Shown here: positions 1 through 12,849 of the stretch, in pieces | Position numbering within the stretch: the first letter of the stretch is position 1 | How the letters are laid out: every line of letters begins with the position of its first letter | Origin: Sabethes cyaneus | Lineage: Eukaryota > Arthropoda > Insecta > Diptera > Culicidae | Assembly: GCF_943734655.1 (NCBI RefSeq) | Contig: NC_071355.1 | Span: forward strand, 27,776,464 to 27,840,463 | Direction: 5' to 3' | Length of the DNA: 64,000 bases | The notes under the pieces: generated by a model | The model's input: only the letters and a program-made list of their open reading frames with translations | What the model was told of the DNA's origin: nothing | Databases searched by the model: none | Program-made: the position numbers and the translations under genes

Positions 1-1225
<1,225 letters not shown>

Positions 1226-1940
1226 TATGTTCCTTATAGAATCGAAAACTACTGAACCGAACGGAGTTAAAATTTGCATATAGGAGTTTTTGGTGCCAGG
1301 GAAGGTTCTTATGATGGTTAGAGATCCCTCACCCCACTAAAGGGGTGCTCCCATACAAATCTATACCTATAAAAATGGATTTCTGTCTGTCTGCCCGAAT
1401 GTTCCTTATAGAATCGAAAACTACTGAACCGAAAGGCGTGAAAATTTCATGTAGGGGTATTTGGGACAGGGCAAGGTTCTTATGATGGTTAAAGACCTCT
1501 CCCCCCACTAAAAAGGGGGGCTGCCATTCAATTGAAACACAAATTTCTGTCTGTCTGTCCGTATGTTCCCTATAGAATCGAAAACTACTGAACCGATCGG
1601 GGTGAAAATTTGCATGTAAGGATATTTGGGGTCAGGGAAAGTTCTTATGATGGTTAAAGATCCCTCCCCCGACTAAGAGGGGGGCTGCCATACAAATGAA
1701 ACACAAATTTCTGTTTGTCTGTCCGTATGTTCCTTATAAAATCGAAAACTACTGAACCGATCGGCGTGAAAATTTGCATGTAGGGGTTTTTGGGGTCGGA
1801 GGTTCTTTGGACAGTTAGAGACCTCTCCCCCCATTAAGAGGGGGAGAACTCCCATACAAATGAAATACAAATTTCTGCATAACTCGAGAACTAATCAAGC
1901 AAATAGAACAAATTTTGGCATGTGGGGGTTTATGGCGGAA
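1226..1940. repeat. Tandem copies of a ~165-bp dispersed repeat
   Basis: At least four head-to-tail units begin near 1226, 1390, 1560 and 1727. Each starts with a GTTCCTTATAGAATCGAAAA-type block, passes through 'ACTACTGAACCGA', 'AAAATTTGCAT', a C-rich 'CCCCCACTAA' stretch and 'CCATACAAATGAAACACAAA', and ends in a TTTCTGTCTGTCTGTCCG linker. The last unit runs into a diverged block (1860-1940, 'CATAACTCGAGAACTAATCA'). I recognise this sequence from mosquito genomes but cannot name its class. Short reading frames on both strands are by-products and not genes. Confidence 0.85.
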
Positions 1941-3179
1941 ATCGATTACATGGCACTCGGACACTTGACGTGGATGACCCATATGTTTATCTTGTTTGAA
2001 CAACTGGTTTTTCAAACTGCAAAACTTGCGTTAATTTTAGCTACTTATCATTCCAATATGCACGATAACATTTAATGCGCATATGCTGCGCAACTACGGA
2101 AACTGCTTAAAATTTATTATACAACATAGAACATAATAGAACTTAAATTGCTTTTTATTTAGCAAGGCACACCTGCTATTCTTTTATTTTGTTTATTTCG
2201 TTTCCTGTTATGACATCAAAGAATAAACATGGCAATAAACATCGTTGAATCCAGAAACATTACACCGGACAAAACCAAGCACTGTGTTTCCATGTACTGC
2301 TACTTCGCTTTTCTACTGTCCAGCTGTTCCACTTTTTTCCTAATTTTTGGCATATGGATGATTTTTACTATCAGGTATTGTGAACCTATTAGCCACGTAT
2401 GATTATTGTAGCAACAAACTATTTTCATAAATTTCGCTAGAAACCAGACACTGTTTTGCGCTGGTCGACGGTTTTAGTTTAATTTCTTTCTAAGCATTTA
2501 TCAGGACAGGTTCGTGTTGCTGAAATGACTGAAGTTTTTGGACCGTCGTAATAGAATACGAAACCTAAAATTAAAACCCGAATTAATCCACCTAGCGGTG
2601 TGACCTAGCCTTTCTACTGCCACAATAATTATTTTTTTATTTCTCAGGAACATCTATAATTAACTTGACTATATTTTTAAATATCCGTACCTTATTTTTC
2701 AAACTCCTTATCCAAAAAAACTGAATTTGAAAAAATAACTGAGTAGAGCATTAGATATGTAAAACGAAAAAGAGAAATTGGACTTTTTCTTAGTTGGCGT
2801 TCTTTCAGTTAATTATTTTTGCATGAAAATCAAAACTTGAGCTTCTTTTGTCACTTGCGAAATCAAATCTTACAGAATTATTAGTAACCTTTTCTTCCTC
2901 TGTTTCATATAAAATTTCTAAGCTCTAGCACCTATTGATTGAAAAAGCATCTATTGATGCGCAAAATTTGTTTGAAATTGGTATAAATTCATTTGGGAAA
3001 ATCAACTCATTAGTATTTTCAATCCTATACACCACTATACCTCTATGCTTGAATCAAATACTTTTCTTCGCTTTTTGCTTTGCTCGCCCGATTGCGAGTA
3101 ACAGCAAGTAAAGAAAATGACAATTGAAATGTTTCTCAGTCATCTTGTATTTCTATGCAAATTTTAAAATTGCAAATCG
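1941..3179. other. AT-rich interval, no gene; one dispersed-repeat fragment
   Basis: No coding sequence is supported. Bases 2520-2620 match, inverted, the block at 58685-58775 (shared 'GAATACGAAACCTAAAA' and 'AATCCACCTAG'), so a piece of a dispersed element lies here. The rest is AT-rich with many stops on both strands. Confidence 0.6.
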
Positions 3180-3180
3180 C

Positions 3181-3280
3181 ATATACATACATACACGCAT
3201 ACATACATACATACATACATACATACATACATACATACATACATACATACACGCATGCATGCATACATACACATACATAA
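3181..3280. repeat. (CATA)n microsatellite
   Basis: About 100 bases of CATA/TACA units with CGCA and TGCA variants at both ends. It gives spurious His/Tyr/Ile-rich frames on both strands. Confidence 0.97.
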
Positions 3281-3319
3281 CACATATATTGAATACAATC
3301 GACCCTTGATTCATTTATT

Positions 3320-3990
3320 TCGATTTTATACATTTGAACGATTTAATATACGGCGCTTAAGTGTTAAAGTTTGAATAACTTTTGAATAAATCGACCGATT
3401 TTCAGTAACTTGGTTTCGTTTGATAGATCTCAACAGTAACTTTCAAATAATAATAAATTGTAGGATGTTTCCCTTTGAATTAATGCTTATATGTAACAAA
3501 AAGCAGTTTTAAATACTTTTTTTCCACATTTCCTTATGTAACTTTCAAACCACAAGCCCATTCGTCATGAAATCTTGAATTTAAGGTTCTGAAAGACTCC
3601 CCTTTCATATGCAATTAATTTTGTTCAAATCGGTTAAGGGACCTATGAGATAATGAAGTCCCATATTTTTCATATTTTTATACATAACTTTTGAACTAAA
3701 AGTCCGATCAGTATGAAATTAAATAGCGAACAATGGGACGCCTAGACCTTTCATTTGACACTAAGATCTTTAAAATCGGTCCAGCCATCTCCGAGAAATG
3801 TTGGCTCAATCAAAAGCGTTCCACACACACACACACATACACACACACACAGAAAATGCTCAGTTTTCGAAACTGAGTCGAATAGTATATGACACTCGTC
3901 CCGCTAGGCTTTCTTTCGATTTTCGGTTTTTCGAGTGATTCCTATACCTTTATACTATATTTTCATATAGTAGAAAGGCAAAACGAAGAC
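3320..3990 (+). repeat. Mosquito dispersed repeat with CA tract and AAGGCAAAA end
   Basis: This repeat carries a run of short self-similar phrases ('AACTTTTGAA', 'ATCGGTCCAGCCATCTCCGA'), then a CA dinucleotide tract at 3820-3852, a self-complementary 'CTCAGTTTTCGAAACTGAG' block, 'TATATGACACTCG', and ends 'TAGTAGAAAGGCAAAAC'. A second copy lies inverted at 56662-57418, with the same order of CA/GT tract, cell-like phrase 'CTCGGAGATGGCTGAACCGA' and ending. I associate the arrangement with abundant culicine repeats. No protein is encoded. Confidence 0.75.
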
Positions 3991-4084
3991 AACTTATCGG
4001 ACCCGTAATTTATATTATACTATGTATTATTAAGCATATAAACTAATGGCTTGGGGTAATTTACTATATTACTACATACTAAAT

Positions 4085-4265
4085 CCTTTCTTTGTGTACT
4101 GATTTAACAAGCCAGTCGCCGTATTTTCGAATCTCGGCTCGGTGGTGCTGCTAGAGTCAGCAGCGCCGTAAGTATCCTGTACTCTAATAAACGGCTGCGA
4201 AGTCTGTCGATAAAGAAGAGTCAAGTTACTAAGACTTTTGTACTCAAGGCTTTGCTAATAGAAGA
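4085..4265 (+). mobile_element. tRNA-derived SINE (internally deleted copy)
   Basis: The head contains a pol III B-box-like 'TTCGAATCTC' at about 4125, preceded by 'TTTAACAAGCCAGT'. The body has 'CCTGTACTCTAAT' then 'CGGCTGCGAAGTCTGTCGAT' and ends near 'GGCTTTGCTA'. The same order occurs on the minus strand at 32351-32829, where an extra ~250-bp body segment sits between the last two blocks. This copy therefore looks like a deletion form. The layout resembles Feilai-type mosquito SINEs. No clear target duplication was found here. Confidence 0.7.
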
Positions 4266-7200
4266 TTTGAGACCGCCTACAAGAGAGCATGATTACCGGT
4301 AAAGTGGAATATTCGGGTCAGAAATATTTGGGTCAAATATGAAAGTCGCACACTCACGTATACAGTCAGCTGATGTAACGCAAAATTATTTAATTCAAAC
4401 TAAACTGTAGCCCGTTTGTTTACCTAACCTATGATGACAACTTAATACCATTTGGTTTCACATCATTTCGTTTCAGAAAAATGGACTACAAATGAATTTG
4501 TGATATACAGTGCTGCGTCACTTTCACGTATGTTGATCTACAGAGAACACCTGAGGTGGAAAATATACCAAAAGCCGGATGAAATATGCTATGAAAAAGA
4601 ATTCATCTTGCGCACCTGGTTAATTTTCACCAACCATGCAACAGCATAACACTCAATCTTTTAGCTTGGGACGAAAGGATTAGTGCATCAAAAAAAGAAT
4701 CATAGAAATTAATTTACCACATGAATCTTTTGCATGAAATTGTTTGCACTCTGCTTGTTGGGGAAAATTCTCGTAGGATTACTCTAGTCTTACTTTTTAT
4801 CGGCCTCAACGCACGATGCTCTATCCACAAGAAAGAGTTATTTTTACGCTTATTTCAAGCATGAAACTTCATATAAAAGATCTGTGTTTATCTCCTCTCT
4901 TGTAGATGAATGTACTTTATCTTCAATAACAAACCCAAGACTAGCAATTTTGTGACACCAAATCCGGCTCTCACTAAACTCAAAATTAGCAAACAGGCAC
5001 CCAACCCAACAGGGGCGAAGTTGTACCGGAAAGCGGACACCATGTTCACCGCATACATGTTCCATCACAGCTCTAATGGATTACAAGGCATCCTCGTCTT
5101 CGAGTGGCAAATCGGAGCCAACTATGTCAAGTACGAGATTGCGTTTCAACGGCTATCCCCCGGACCGACCGACCGACCGACCGTACCAGTAGGTACGGTC
5201 CATTCCATCCATAATGGACTGTTGGTTTCCACTTGTGTGAGCTTTAATACTCCAGCCCGAAATCGCTCTTGATCGGTTCTCTGACAACATCCTTCAGGTC
5301 GGATTATTTATTCATCCCACACCCGTTGCCATCGTTGTCTGTTTCCTGTAGTCGCCGCTATCTCTCTGGCCACTCGCTTTCCCACGGTTACCGGAGCAGG
5401 TGCCAATGGTTGGACCCGGAAAAGGTACACAAACTAAATCATGCCAAGCCGAATACTGAATAGAATCACTTGCCGATACAATCAGATCCGTTTGCAAGCT
5501 GCCAAATTCAACAAGTTGCAAAGCCCGATGCAGCATCGCTTCCCATATCGAACAACGGAACACTGTGCAGTATTATAAGGCATGTTACTGTGATGCTGTC
5601 CGCAACACCCTCACATGCTTCTTTTGTAGTCAGCCGGTAGGATGTGAATCGATTCGTAACGGACGAAAGCGGAGGGATGCCTAAGCCCGGATCAACAAAA
5701 GCCACAGAGACAAATCGGATTGCGACCGTCGGATAAATAAATGATTTTCATCGGAATCCGTTCCGGGTGAGAGCAAAGCGCAGCACAAACTGCTCGCCAT
5801 CATCACCGGTGCAGTCGGGAACAGGATACCGCTGTATGCTGCTCGGAACCACTGCACTCAGTGCATCATATGCATACATCCTAACTGAACTGAACCCGAG
5901 GTTAGACCGGTGAAAGTAGTGAAGGATTGGATCAATAGATATAAATAACTGATCGAGACGCGTTGCTCAGCTGAAAAAGTATCCTGAAAACGTCTAAATC
6001 AAGCTACTACGGCAGATTGTGGTATCAATTTTGTTCCATGTTTTATGGTGCTGGCAATAAATTCACGCCACATCACAAAGCTGACGTGAGCCGCTTTACC
6101 TAGCGGTGACGCACGGTCGTTAGTGACTGTGGAGAAAAACCACACATCCTCCCTCGCCAGGTTCGTGTAAAAAAGCAATTTCGATATTCGAAACTCATTA
6201 CCATCGCACCAGACCACTTCGCCAGAATTTCAAACGCAAACAAAATTGAAAATCTTATCGTACCGAAGAAAATGTTCGTTTCCAGGCCTCACGCGAAAGC
6301 TAATTCGTATCATTAATCTCGTCCCGAACCAACTTCGCCGTCTAATTTATTGCCGTTCTACCTGAGAGTGGAGAAAAAAATGAACACAATATAAAACCAC
6401 TAAAACGTGACAGGGTTTAAAAGCTGTTTACAAGCGTCGGCCAGAAACCGCAACACTCCTACACGCATTAGCAATCTACACACCTGGTATGCGTGATCCG
6501 CGATTTAGAATGTGCTAAAAAAATTGAAGACACGAATGCAAATCATTTTGTTATTAGGAGTCATCTGTCATTCTAAACGCGCTGCCATTTGTTTCCGTGC
6601 GCACGATGGGTGTTGTAGGTACCATCACACATTCGTCGGTCTCGGTATCCATACAAACAAAGAAGACCGACCATCGCATCCTCTCCACATTTCGTCCCGG
6701 CAACAGATGACTAGGTAATTTTTTCTCTCCCCATGCGAAATGATGTTTTGAGTCCTCCGAGACGTTTAATCATTGTGTGGGAAATGCGAACGCTAAATTT
6801 CGAGCTCGTTAATTTACTTCAACTGCCGTAGTAGGTATGGGCACCGAAATGTTTCCTTTCCATACACAATGGGGAATGATCGGATTTTTTTTTAAATGAA
6901 TGGTTTGCTAATTCGATGCTGCTCAGCATCGGCAACAGGGCAGCATCAGACGAAAAAGAGGGTGTTTCTCTAAGCATGACTGATGCCTTTTTTGAATGGT
7001 CGTCCAAATCTCATTTTTAATGCAGTTTCATTAGCTGTCTCAAGCATACAACATATCAGAAAAAAAAAATTAAAACAAAATCTAAGCAGACTCCCGTTTT
7101 TGAACTTCATTTGATGATCAGAATTTTTTCATAAAAATTGAAAACAGCTTTTTTTCTGCACAGACATTATCTCTACAACTGTTATTTAGATCTATTGTAT

Positions 7201-7935
7201 TGCGAAATCATCCAGATGATTTTTCTGTATTCCGCACTTCGTACTTTTTGTAGCATCACTATTGAGTAAATCGCTTATTATTTGCCCCTCAGTGTCGGTA
7301 TTTTTTACCCCTTTTCTCGTTCATGTTTCTATCATTTTTAAAACAGTCTCAGCGTCGCAGGATTCGGTCTGACTACAAAGATTTGAGACAACCCACTTGG
7401 CAAGACAGATTCGGTAACTTTGCGACTACAGAGTCCCTCTACCAAAACTTTAGATGTAATTTTCTAATTTCTTCTTCACCTAAACTGCGGGGTGCGTGGA
7501 TCAAACAAGCTCTAAAGGGAACCAATTATAACCGGATTCGAACCTCCCATTATAGCTTGGATCGATCCACGGATCCCACCGCTTGGGTAAAGAGGAACGT
7601 TATACAAACTTAATAAGCGTTGCTTCAACGATCCACACTTTACCTCCCATCGCAAATTCATCTGCAAGTTGAAAAGTTTTCATTATTGAAATAACGTTAT
7701 ATAGCAGGACATCAAATCGTGTTAAAATTAAATAGCATAAACCAACGGATTTGATACAAAAAGGAAACTGAAACCAAATTGCGATGCAGTTGAAATAGAA
7801 GCCCCAACTAAAATAAAGTCTGTATTAGAAGGCAAACAGAAAAAACAAATATCTGCTAATAAATATATTAAATTAACTTTAGAATAAATGTGAAATAAAA
7901 GTAACTTCTTCTAGAGCCCAACTGATACTAAATAA
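4266..7935. other. Apparently single-copy DNA, no identifiable gene
   Basis: Several short frames exist (4910-5272 +, 5999-6217 -, 7323-7613 +), but none has a recognisable domain, a consistent codon bias or splice partners that I could follow. A short (CCGA)n tract lies at 5162-5182, next to a 'GTACCAGTAGGTAC' self-complement. Base composition is more even than in the flanking repeats, so this may be intronic or intergenic host DNA. No promoter can be supported. Confidence 0.5.
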
Positions 7936-7939
7936 ACTA

Positions 7940-8220
7940 GGGTAAATTGACCATTAGTGGACCAATTAGTACTTGAGTAGTTTTCTTCCACGAATTATTT
8001 TAAACTGGTAACGTTAAACATGCAACCGATGGCACTTATAATACGAGTAGCTTTCGATTAAGCCTAAAAAAATATCAATTTATGTTGAAAATCTCTATAT
8101 ATATATTCTCTTTCTGTTTCATGTCATATTTTCTCGAAAATAAGTAGCACAAGCAATGAACACCGAAACTGTACCTGAGGTCCATTATAGGTAAAGGGTC
8201 CACTATAGGATAACTTACCC
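7940..8220. mobile_element. 281-bp MITE with TA target duplication
   Basis: The left end reads GGGTAAATTGACCATTAGTG. The reverse complement of the right end reads GGGTAAGTTATCCTATAGTG, so both share a ~24-bp terminal inverted repeat with few mismatches. TA flanks each side (7938-7939 and 8221-8222), as expected for a non-autonomous Tc1/mariner-type element. The interior is AT-rich and non-coding. Confidence 0.8.
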
Positions 8221-8339
8221 TATATTATAAACGCTAGCGTACCCAGACATGAGCAAAAGGTGAGGCTAGTGGTTGTCACTAATAAACTGACGATCTTCAA
8301 TGATCCATTGGACTAGAAATCGTACATTACATTAAATTG

Positions 8340-9683
8340 GAATTGCTATTAGATTCGAAATTGAGCAAAAATTAGATTTGAATTGTGCGATTCGGCTAGA
8401 AATTAAATTCGAAATTAGACTTGAAACCCCATGTGAACACGAAATTAGACATGAAATTTTTCTTGAAAATTAAGATTCCCTATTTCCGCCTTATTGTGTC
8501 ACACATTTTACCTATTTTCTGTTTTTTTTTTCATTTTTTTTCTATTCCAGTCCCGTTTTTCTAGAGAACAAGTTTCCTCTCCATTTCTGCACTGTTTTCT
8601 AGGTTTTCGCTCCCACTATCATTTTGCCTTCGTTGTCCTCTTTTTCTCTCGTATTCCTATTTTTCTGTTCCGTGCTTCCTGTTACATTATTTCGTTTTCA
8701 TTCGTTTCCTGTCCTATTTCTTCTTATTTCCAATCTTATTTTCATCACTCTTTTTTGTTACTTTCTTCCACGTTTAACGTGTTTTCTCTACTCTTTTTTC
8801 CCAATTTATTTTTCGTTTCCAGTTTTCGCCCTTTTCTAACTCTGTCTCCTTTCCTTCTCGTTTTCCGTCTTCATCTGTTCCGTTTTTCCTCTTTTTGATG
8901 CCCATTTTTATGTCTTTTCTGTCACATTTATTTTGTTTTGGCCGCCCTTTTACTCCTATTCTCTCCGGTTTCCCTCTTTAAACTCCCATTTTACCTCTTT
9001 TTTCTTTCTGCTCTTGTCCGGTTCTCCTTTTTCTTTAGTCCAATAATCCTGTTTTTCTTTCCTACTTTTTTTGCTCCATTTTCTTGATTTTTGTTCCATT
9101 TTTCTCTTTTTATAACTCGTTAGACTTCTTTTTTCGGTTTTTCTCATTACATCTATAGTTTTTCCTTGTTATTCTTCTTTTCTGTGTAGGTTTCCTTTGT
9201 TTTCTTCTTTGTTTAATGCCAATTCCTCTTTCTCTGTCCGCTTTTCTTCTTTTCCTGTCCCAGTTTCCGCGCTTTGTCTGAGTCCTGAGTTTTATCTGTT
9301 CCATTTTTAGATGCCTTCTTCTGTTTCTCCACTTTTCCTGTCTCGTTTTTGTTATTTATGTCCCGTTTTGACTTTTTTTCTTATTCTCAATCCCGCTTTT
9401 CATTTTTTTTTTCGCTTTTCTATTCCGTTTTTTTGCTATCGTCTGTTCCGTTCTTCCTCAAAATTATGTCTTCCTCATTATGTCCTGCTTTTCTGTCACG
9501 TTCTGGACAAAGAAAAACATTTTATCCCTTTTGTCTAGCGTTTTATTGCTTTTCTTTTTTCCGCATTTCTCGTTTTTCCCTTTTTTTTCTTCCTCCGTAT
9601 TTTCCCCTTTTGGTTTTCCTCCTTTTCTATACCATTTTTTCTATTTTTTCATTCCGCTTTTTCTCCTTTTCTTTTTAAAATTA
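8340..9683. repeat. Pyrimidine-rich degenerate minisatellite (block 1)
   Basis: The lead-in (8340-8470) repeats 'GAAATTAGA'-like phrases. From about 8490 to 9675 the plus strand is almost wholly pyrimidine, made of diverged ~20-bp units near 'TTTTCTGTCCCGTTTTTCCT'. The strand bias leaves long open frames that read as Phe/Ser/Leu-rich (plus) or Lys/Arg/Glu-rich (minus); these are composition artefacts. Similar blocks lie at 18000-19425 and 52345-52760. Confidence 0.85.
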
Positions 9684-10161
9684 GGCCATTGCAAATAATT
9701 TTGAAAGTTTTTGTCACCCCTCCCCCCCCCCCCTCTTAGAAATTGGCTTGAAGAATCGGGGGCAAAAAAATAATTTGTAAGATATGAGTTAATTTTTATT
9801 CATAAAATCAATTGTTTGTGGGTTTTTCAGCCTGAAAAACACGAAAAATGATTGTACGAGTTAAGTTAATACTTCTAGCACGAAACAGAAATGGAAATTC
9901 AAACAACGGAATTTCCGAAAATCGGCCGAAAAATTGTTCTTTCGTCTTTGTCTTTCATAGATTTTCGCATGGAAAATAATAACGTATATATTAAAAGCAC
10001 GAATAGATTTGGTTTTCACGTTTAAACTTTAAGTAAAAATGCTTGAAATCAATATTTTTTTTGCTCGATTAAAAAATTCTCTTTGTTTTTTTTCGTCCCC
10101 CCCCCCCTTCAGTGGCCCAACACCGGAAGGACAAAAACTTTATAAAATATTTGTAATGGCC
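9684..10161. mobile_element. PIF/Harbinger-type MITE, 478 bp, TSD TTA
   Basis: Terminal inverted repeats start GGCCATTGCAAATA (left) and GGCCATTACAAATA (reverse complement of the right) and extend about 33 bp through 'AAAGTTTTTG'. The flanks are TTA on both sides (9681-9683 and 10162-10164). A 3-bp TWA duplication with GGCC-starting ends is the pattern of PIF/Harbinger superfamily elements. A second copy at 41689-43124 has TAA duplications and carries a nested insertion. No transposase is present. Confidence 0.88.
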
Positions 10162-10164
10162 TTA

Positions 10165-10473
10165 TGACAATTAAAATATCACCAGTTAGCTAACGTTCCC
10201 TGCACATTAATAGTTTCTTTTTGACACTCTGTTTAGCAGTTATTTCAAACTTGATAGCAATACAAACGGAAGTACTTAAACAATTGCATGCAACTCATTG
10301 TGAAGCAACGAATTAAACGCCCAAAACCTGTATTCGGATCAGACAGTTGCTAATTCCTGTTCACTTTGATAATTCATGCATGAATATCCCTTTTTCATAT
10401 ACCCCTTTTTTCAAATAAGTCATCAATTTTGAACAAATTCTTGCAGTATGTGGATACAATCGGGCGACAGATA
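10165..10473. other. Short interval with no feature seen
   Basis: AT-rich, with stops in all frames. I see no repeat ends or coding sequence between the MITE and the transposon end at 10474. Confidence 0.5.
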
Positions 10474-10600
10474 GGGTTGGTCGTTCACTTTTTTATAACT
10501 GCTCACTTTCTGGATATCAAATTGGACTAGGTTTATGGCGGTCCAAAGAATTGTTGTTGGAATGAGAAGACTCATCACTTTTTCTTGTGCACTTCTTTAA
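10474..10600 (+). mobile_element. Solo 5' end of a mariner-type element
   Basis: The block starts GGGTTGGTCGTTCACTTTTT after a TA (10472-10473). It matches, inverted and over ~110 bp, the right end of the element at 23828-24795 (shared 'CAAATTGGACTAGG' and 'TTGTTGTTGGAATGAGAAGA'). Only this end is visible; from about 10670 the sequence belongs to a different DD37E element. This suggests a deletion or a nested insertion. Confidence 0.6.
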
Positions 10601-10669
10601 CACAGTTTTCGTCAATTTCACTACTTAGTGATTGAAGAAGAAAGTTATAACTGATGGCAACTAAAATTT

Positions 10670-11560
10670 ATACAACAAAAAACGAGCTCAGAGAGAAATG
10701 AGAGTCTGTATGTGTTAGCTCTCTCTCTTCTTTTTGTCAACATTTTTTGTTTTGTTTATGCTTACCCAGTTTTGCTTAAAAGGGCATTGAAACAAGAAGC
10801 CTGTCGGGAGCGCGTTGTACACTTCTACGAAATGCCATAGAAATCTTGGCAAAAAGTATACGGTACAACATCTAAAAAGCGAATATGTTGCGGCTTCGAC
10901 TGTTCACCATATCCTAAGATGCCCAACAACTATTCGCAAATAAAATAGTGAAAAACCAGCCAAAATTATGGATGCAGAACGACATCGTTCTCTTTCTCGT
11001 GCCTTCAGCAATAAGCCCTCTGGTTTGGCTATCAATTAAGATGTGCACCAGACGAATGTTTGAAGAAAATTTTGATTCCGTTTCTACAAAAACATCATGC
11101 AGATGGACAATATGTGTTTTGGTCGGATAGAGCATCATCGCATTACGCCAATAAAACACAGTCGTTCCTGAATACCCATTCAATCCTATTTGTACCCAAA
11201 AACCACGACCCGAAAAATCTGCCTGAGTGCGCCCAGTCGAAGATCTCTTTGAGGTTTTAAGTTCCTTGGTATACAAAAATAGCTGGAGAACCACGAATTG
11301 CAAACAGTTAATTGGTAGAATTAAGAGATGCATTCGCAAAGTTGACATGATGGCTGTACAACGCTCCTGTTCGGACAGCCGATTACGGACTGTTTTCAAA
11401 TGTCAGCATAGCGATCGCGAGCCTATTGTTAACGAAATAAAACCGCTTTCATATCCCTCAGCTTATAGTGTTGGTATGAATCGTCGTAGAAAGTTGCCTG
11501 ATGTGCAATCGGTTCACCCTTTTTCTTATGTGTACGCGAACTATAGAAATGCGCGTTAGC
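10670..11560 (+). pseudogene. Decayed DD37E (ITmD37E-like) transposase, copy A
   Basis: This is a remnant of an IS630-Tc1-mariner transposase, the enzyme that cuts and pastes the element DNA in the nucleus. The N-terminal start region (about 10783, 'ALKQEACRERVVHFY') is followed by stops and a loss of most of the DNA-binding half. The catalytic half is clear: 'FWSDRASSHYA' near 11117 holds the second Asp, 'FVPKNHDPKN' follows, then 'RPVEDLFEVLSSLVYKNSW' in another frame from about 11232 holds the Glu. Counting across the frameshift gives 37 residues between Asp and Glu, the ITmD37E spacing described from mosquitoes. Its upstream region and C-terminal part match 39169-39635 on the minus strand. 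It is inactive: it has stops, a frameshift and a missing helix-turn-helix. Confidence 0.8.
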
Positions 11561-11863
11561 CTACGTATTCTACTGAGTCTTGAAAAATTGTGCCTAGTCG
11601 GTTCATCAGTGCACAATGAAGTGCTGTAGACGTGTAGACATCTTCAATGACCAAGGCTCGATCTTCGCAGAACCAGCTAAAATGAGAGCTGTGCAATGTT
11701 AACCAACGGGAGAACGGAATTGGTATTCAACCCATCTGGGGGACAGCCCGTGTGGGTGGTACCTGGGAGCAGTTTAAAAGATCGGTAAAAACTGCATGTT
11801 ACAACAATGGATACGACTCGAACATCCAATGATGAGACCCTAGCGAGTCCGGTGGAAGATATA

Positions 11864-12849
11864 CAGTCTGGACTGGACAATATAAAGTACGCACCCGCTC
11901 TCATACTATATAACACGCGGTATCTTTTTTATTGTCAAACATATGAACTCGGTATATTTGGACAAATTGTAGTATTTTCAATGCTTTAAACGATTTATGT
12001 ATCGTTAAATATAAACATTAGCTATTTTGATCAAGCTATTGTATAGTTCTAGAAAAAGTCAATTTTTAGTTGGTCATAATAAAGTACGCACTACTAATAT
12101 AATGACTGCACAACGCCGCCTACTGCATACGAATAGTTTCCTCGCCATCACACTGCAGCGAAGTGTCAAAACAAATTGTTTGTGATTGATTTTTCATTAC
12201 TGGTGCGCGTTTTTATCTGGTACGATGTCAAAAAAGCAAATTTGTGAAGATATCCGTAAACTTATCGTTAAAAATCGTAAGGAAGGTTTCTCGAATAGAG
12301 AAATTGCTCGAAGATATGAAATTAGTGAGGCAGGAGTACGAAAAACATTGAAAAAATATGAGCAACTTGGAAGCGTGAAAGACCGGACTGAAAGACGAAG
12401 AAAGCGGAGGACTACAACCAGTGATGATCGCCTGATTCGTCGAAAAGTAGCTAAAGATCCGTTCTCTACCAGCCGAGTAATCCGAGAAAATACGAACTTA
12501 AATATTTCCGAACGAACTGTTCGTAGAAGACTGAAGGAAATGGGATTTAAAAATGGATTTGCTCAACGAAGGCCATTTATACGAAACGTTACAGGTTTGT
12601 TTATTTCACATTTAATATTTGTTTTTAAGTAAAATATTAATTTGTATAGGATCAAACGTCTTAAATTCGCTCAAAAATATATCGACAAACCTCTGGAGTA
12701 TAAAGCCTCTGTATAAAACATCTTCTGAAAGTACATCTATAAAGCTAATTTTTGTTCGATCACTATGAATAGTTATCTACTATAAATAATGAGAAAAGCA
12801 TGAAAGTTTCAAGATGTGGTAAGTGCGTACTTTATTTTGTCCAGTACTG
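11864..12849 (+). mobile_element. Tc1-type transposon, 986 bp, TA-flanked, internally deleted
   Basis: TA lies on both sides (11862-11863 and 12850-12851). The right end, read inward, is CAGTACTGGACAAAATAAAG; the left end is CAGTCTGGACTGGACAATAT. A block 'ATAAAGTACGCAC' occurs at the outer left end (about 11881), again about 200 bp further in (about 12079), and at the right end (inverted, about 12823-12835). The two left copies resemble the inverted-repeat/direct-repeat ends of some Tc1-like elements. At under 1 kb the element is too short for a complete transposase, and the catalytic region is missing. Confidence 0.85.
12225..12632 (+). pseudogene. N-terminal part of a Tc1-type transposase
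   Basis: The frame codes for a paired-like DNA-binding region of a Tc1 transposase, which in intact relatives binds the terminal repeats. Translation from the ATG at 12225 gives 'SKKQICEDIRKLIVKNRKEG', a first helix-turn-helix ('FSNREIARRYEISEAGVRKT', residues about 24-43), a basic stretch 'ERRRKRRTTTSDDRLIRRKV', and a second helix-turn-helix around 'RVIRENTNLNISERTVRRRL'. The in-frame start upstream (12186) lies outside the homologous region. After 'RPFIRNV' the frame runs into non-homologous sequence and stops. From about 12650 another frame resumes as 'IKRLKFAQKYIDKPLEY', the expected next segment, so an intron-like or inserted ~55-bp stretch (12597-12649) separates them. The DDE catalytic domain is absent, so this is not an active enzyme. 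Confidence 0.85.

Noticed and set aside
4910..5272. 120-codon plus frame as a gene
   Set aside because: No domain, and the frame runs through a CCGA repeat and a self-complementary stretch, so chance is likelier.
8490..9700. Phe/Ser-rich membrane-protein-like frames and Lys/Arg-rich frames on the other strand
   Set aside because: They come from the pyrimidine bias of a degenerate minisatellite; several frames are open at once on both strands.
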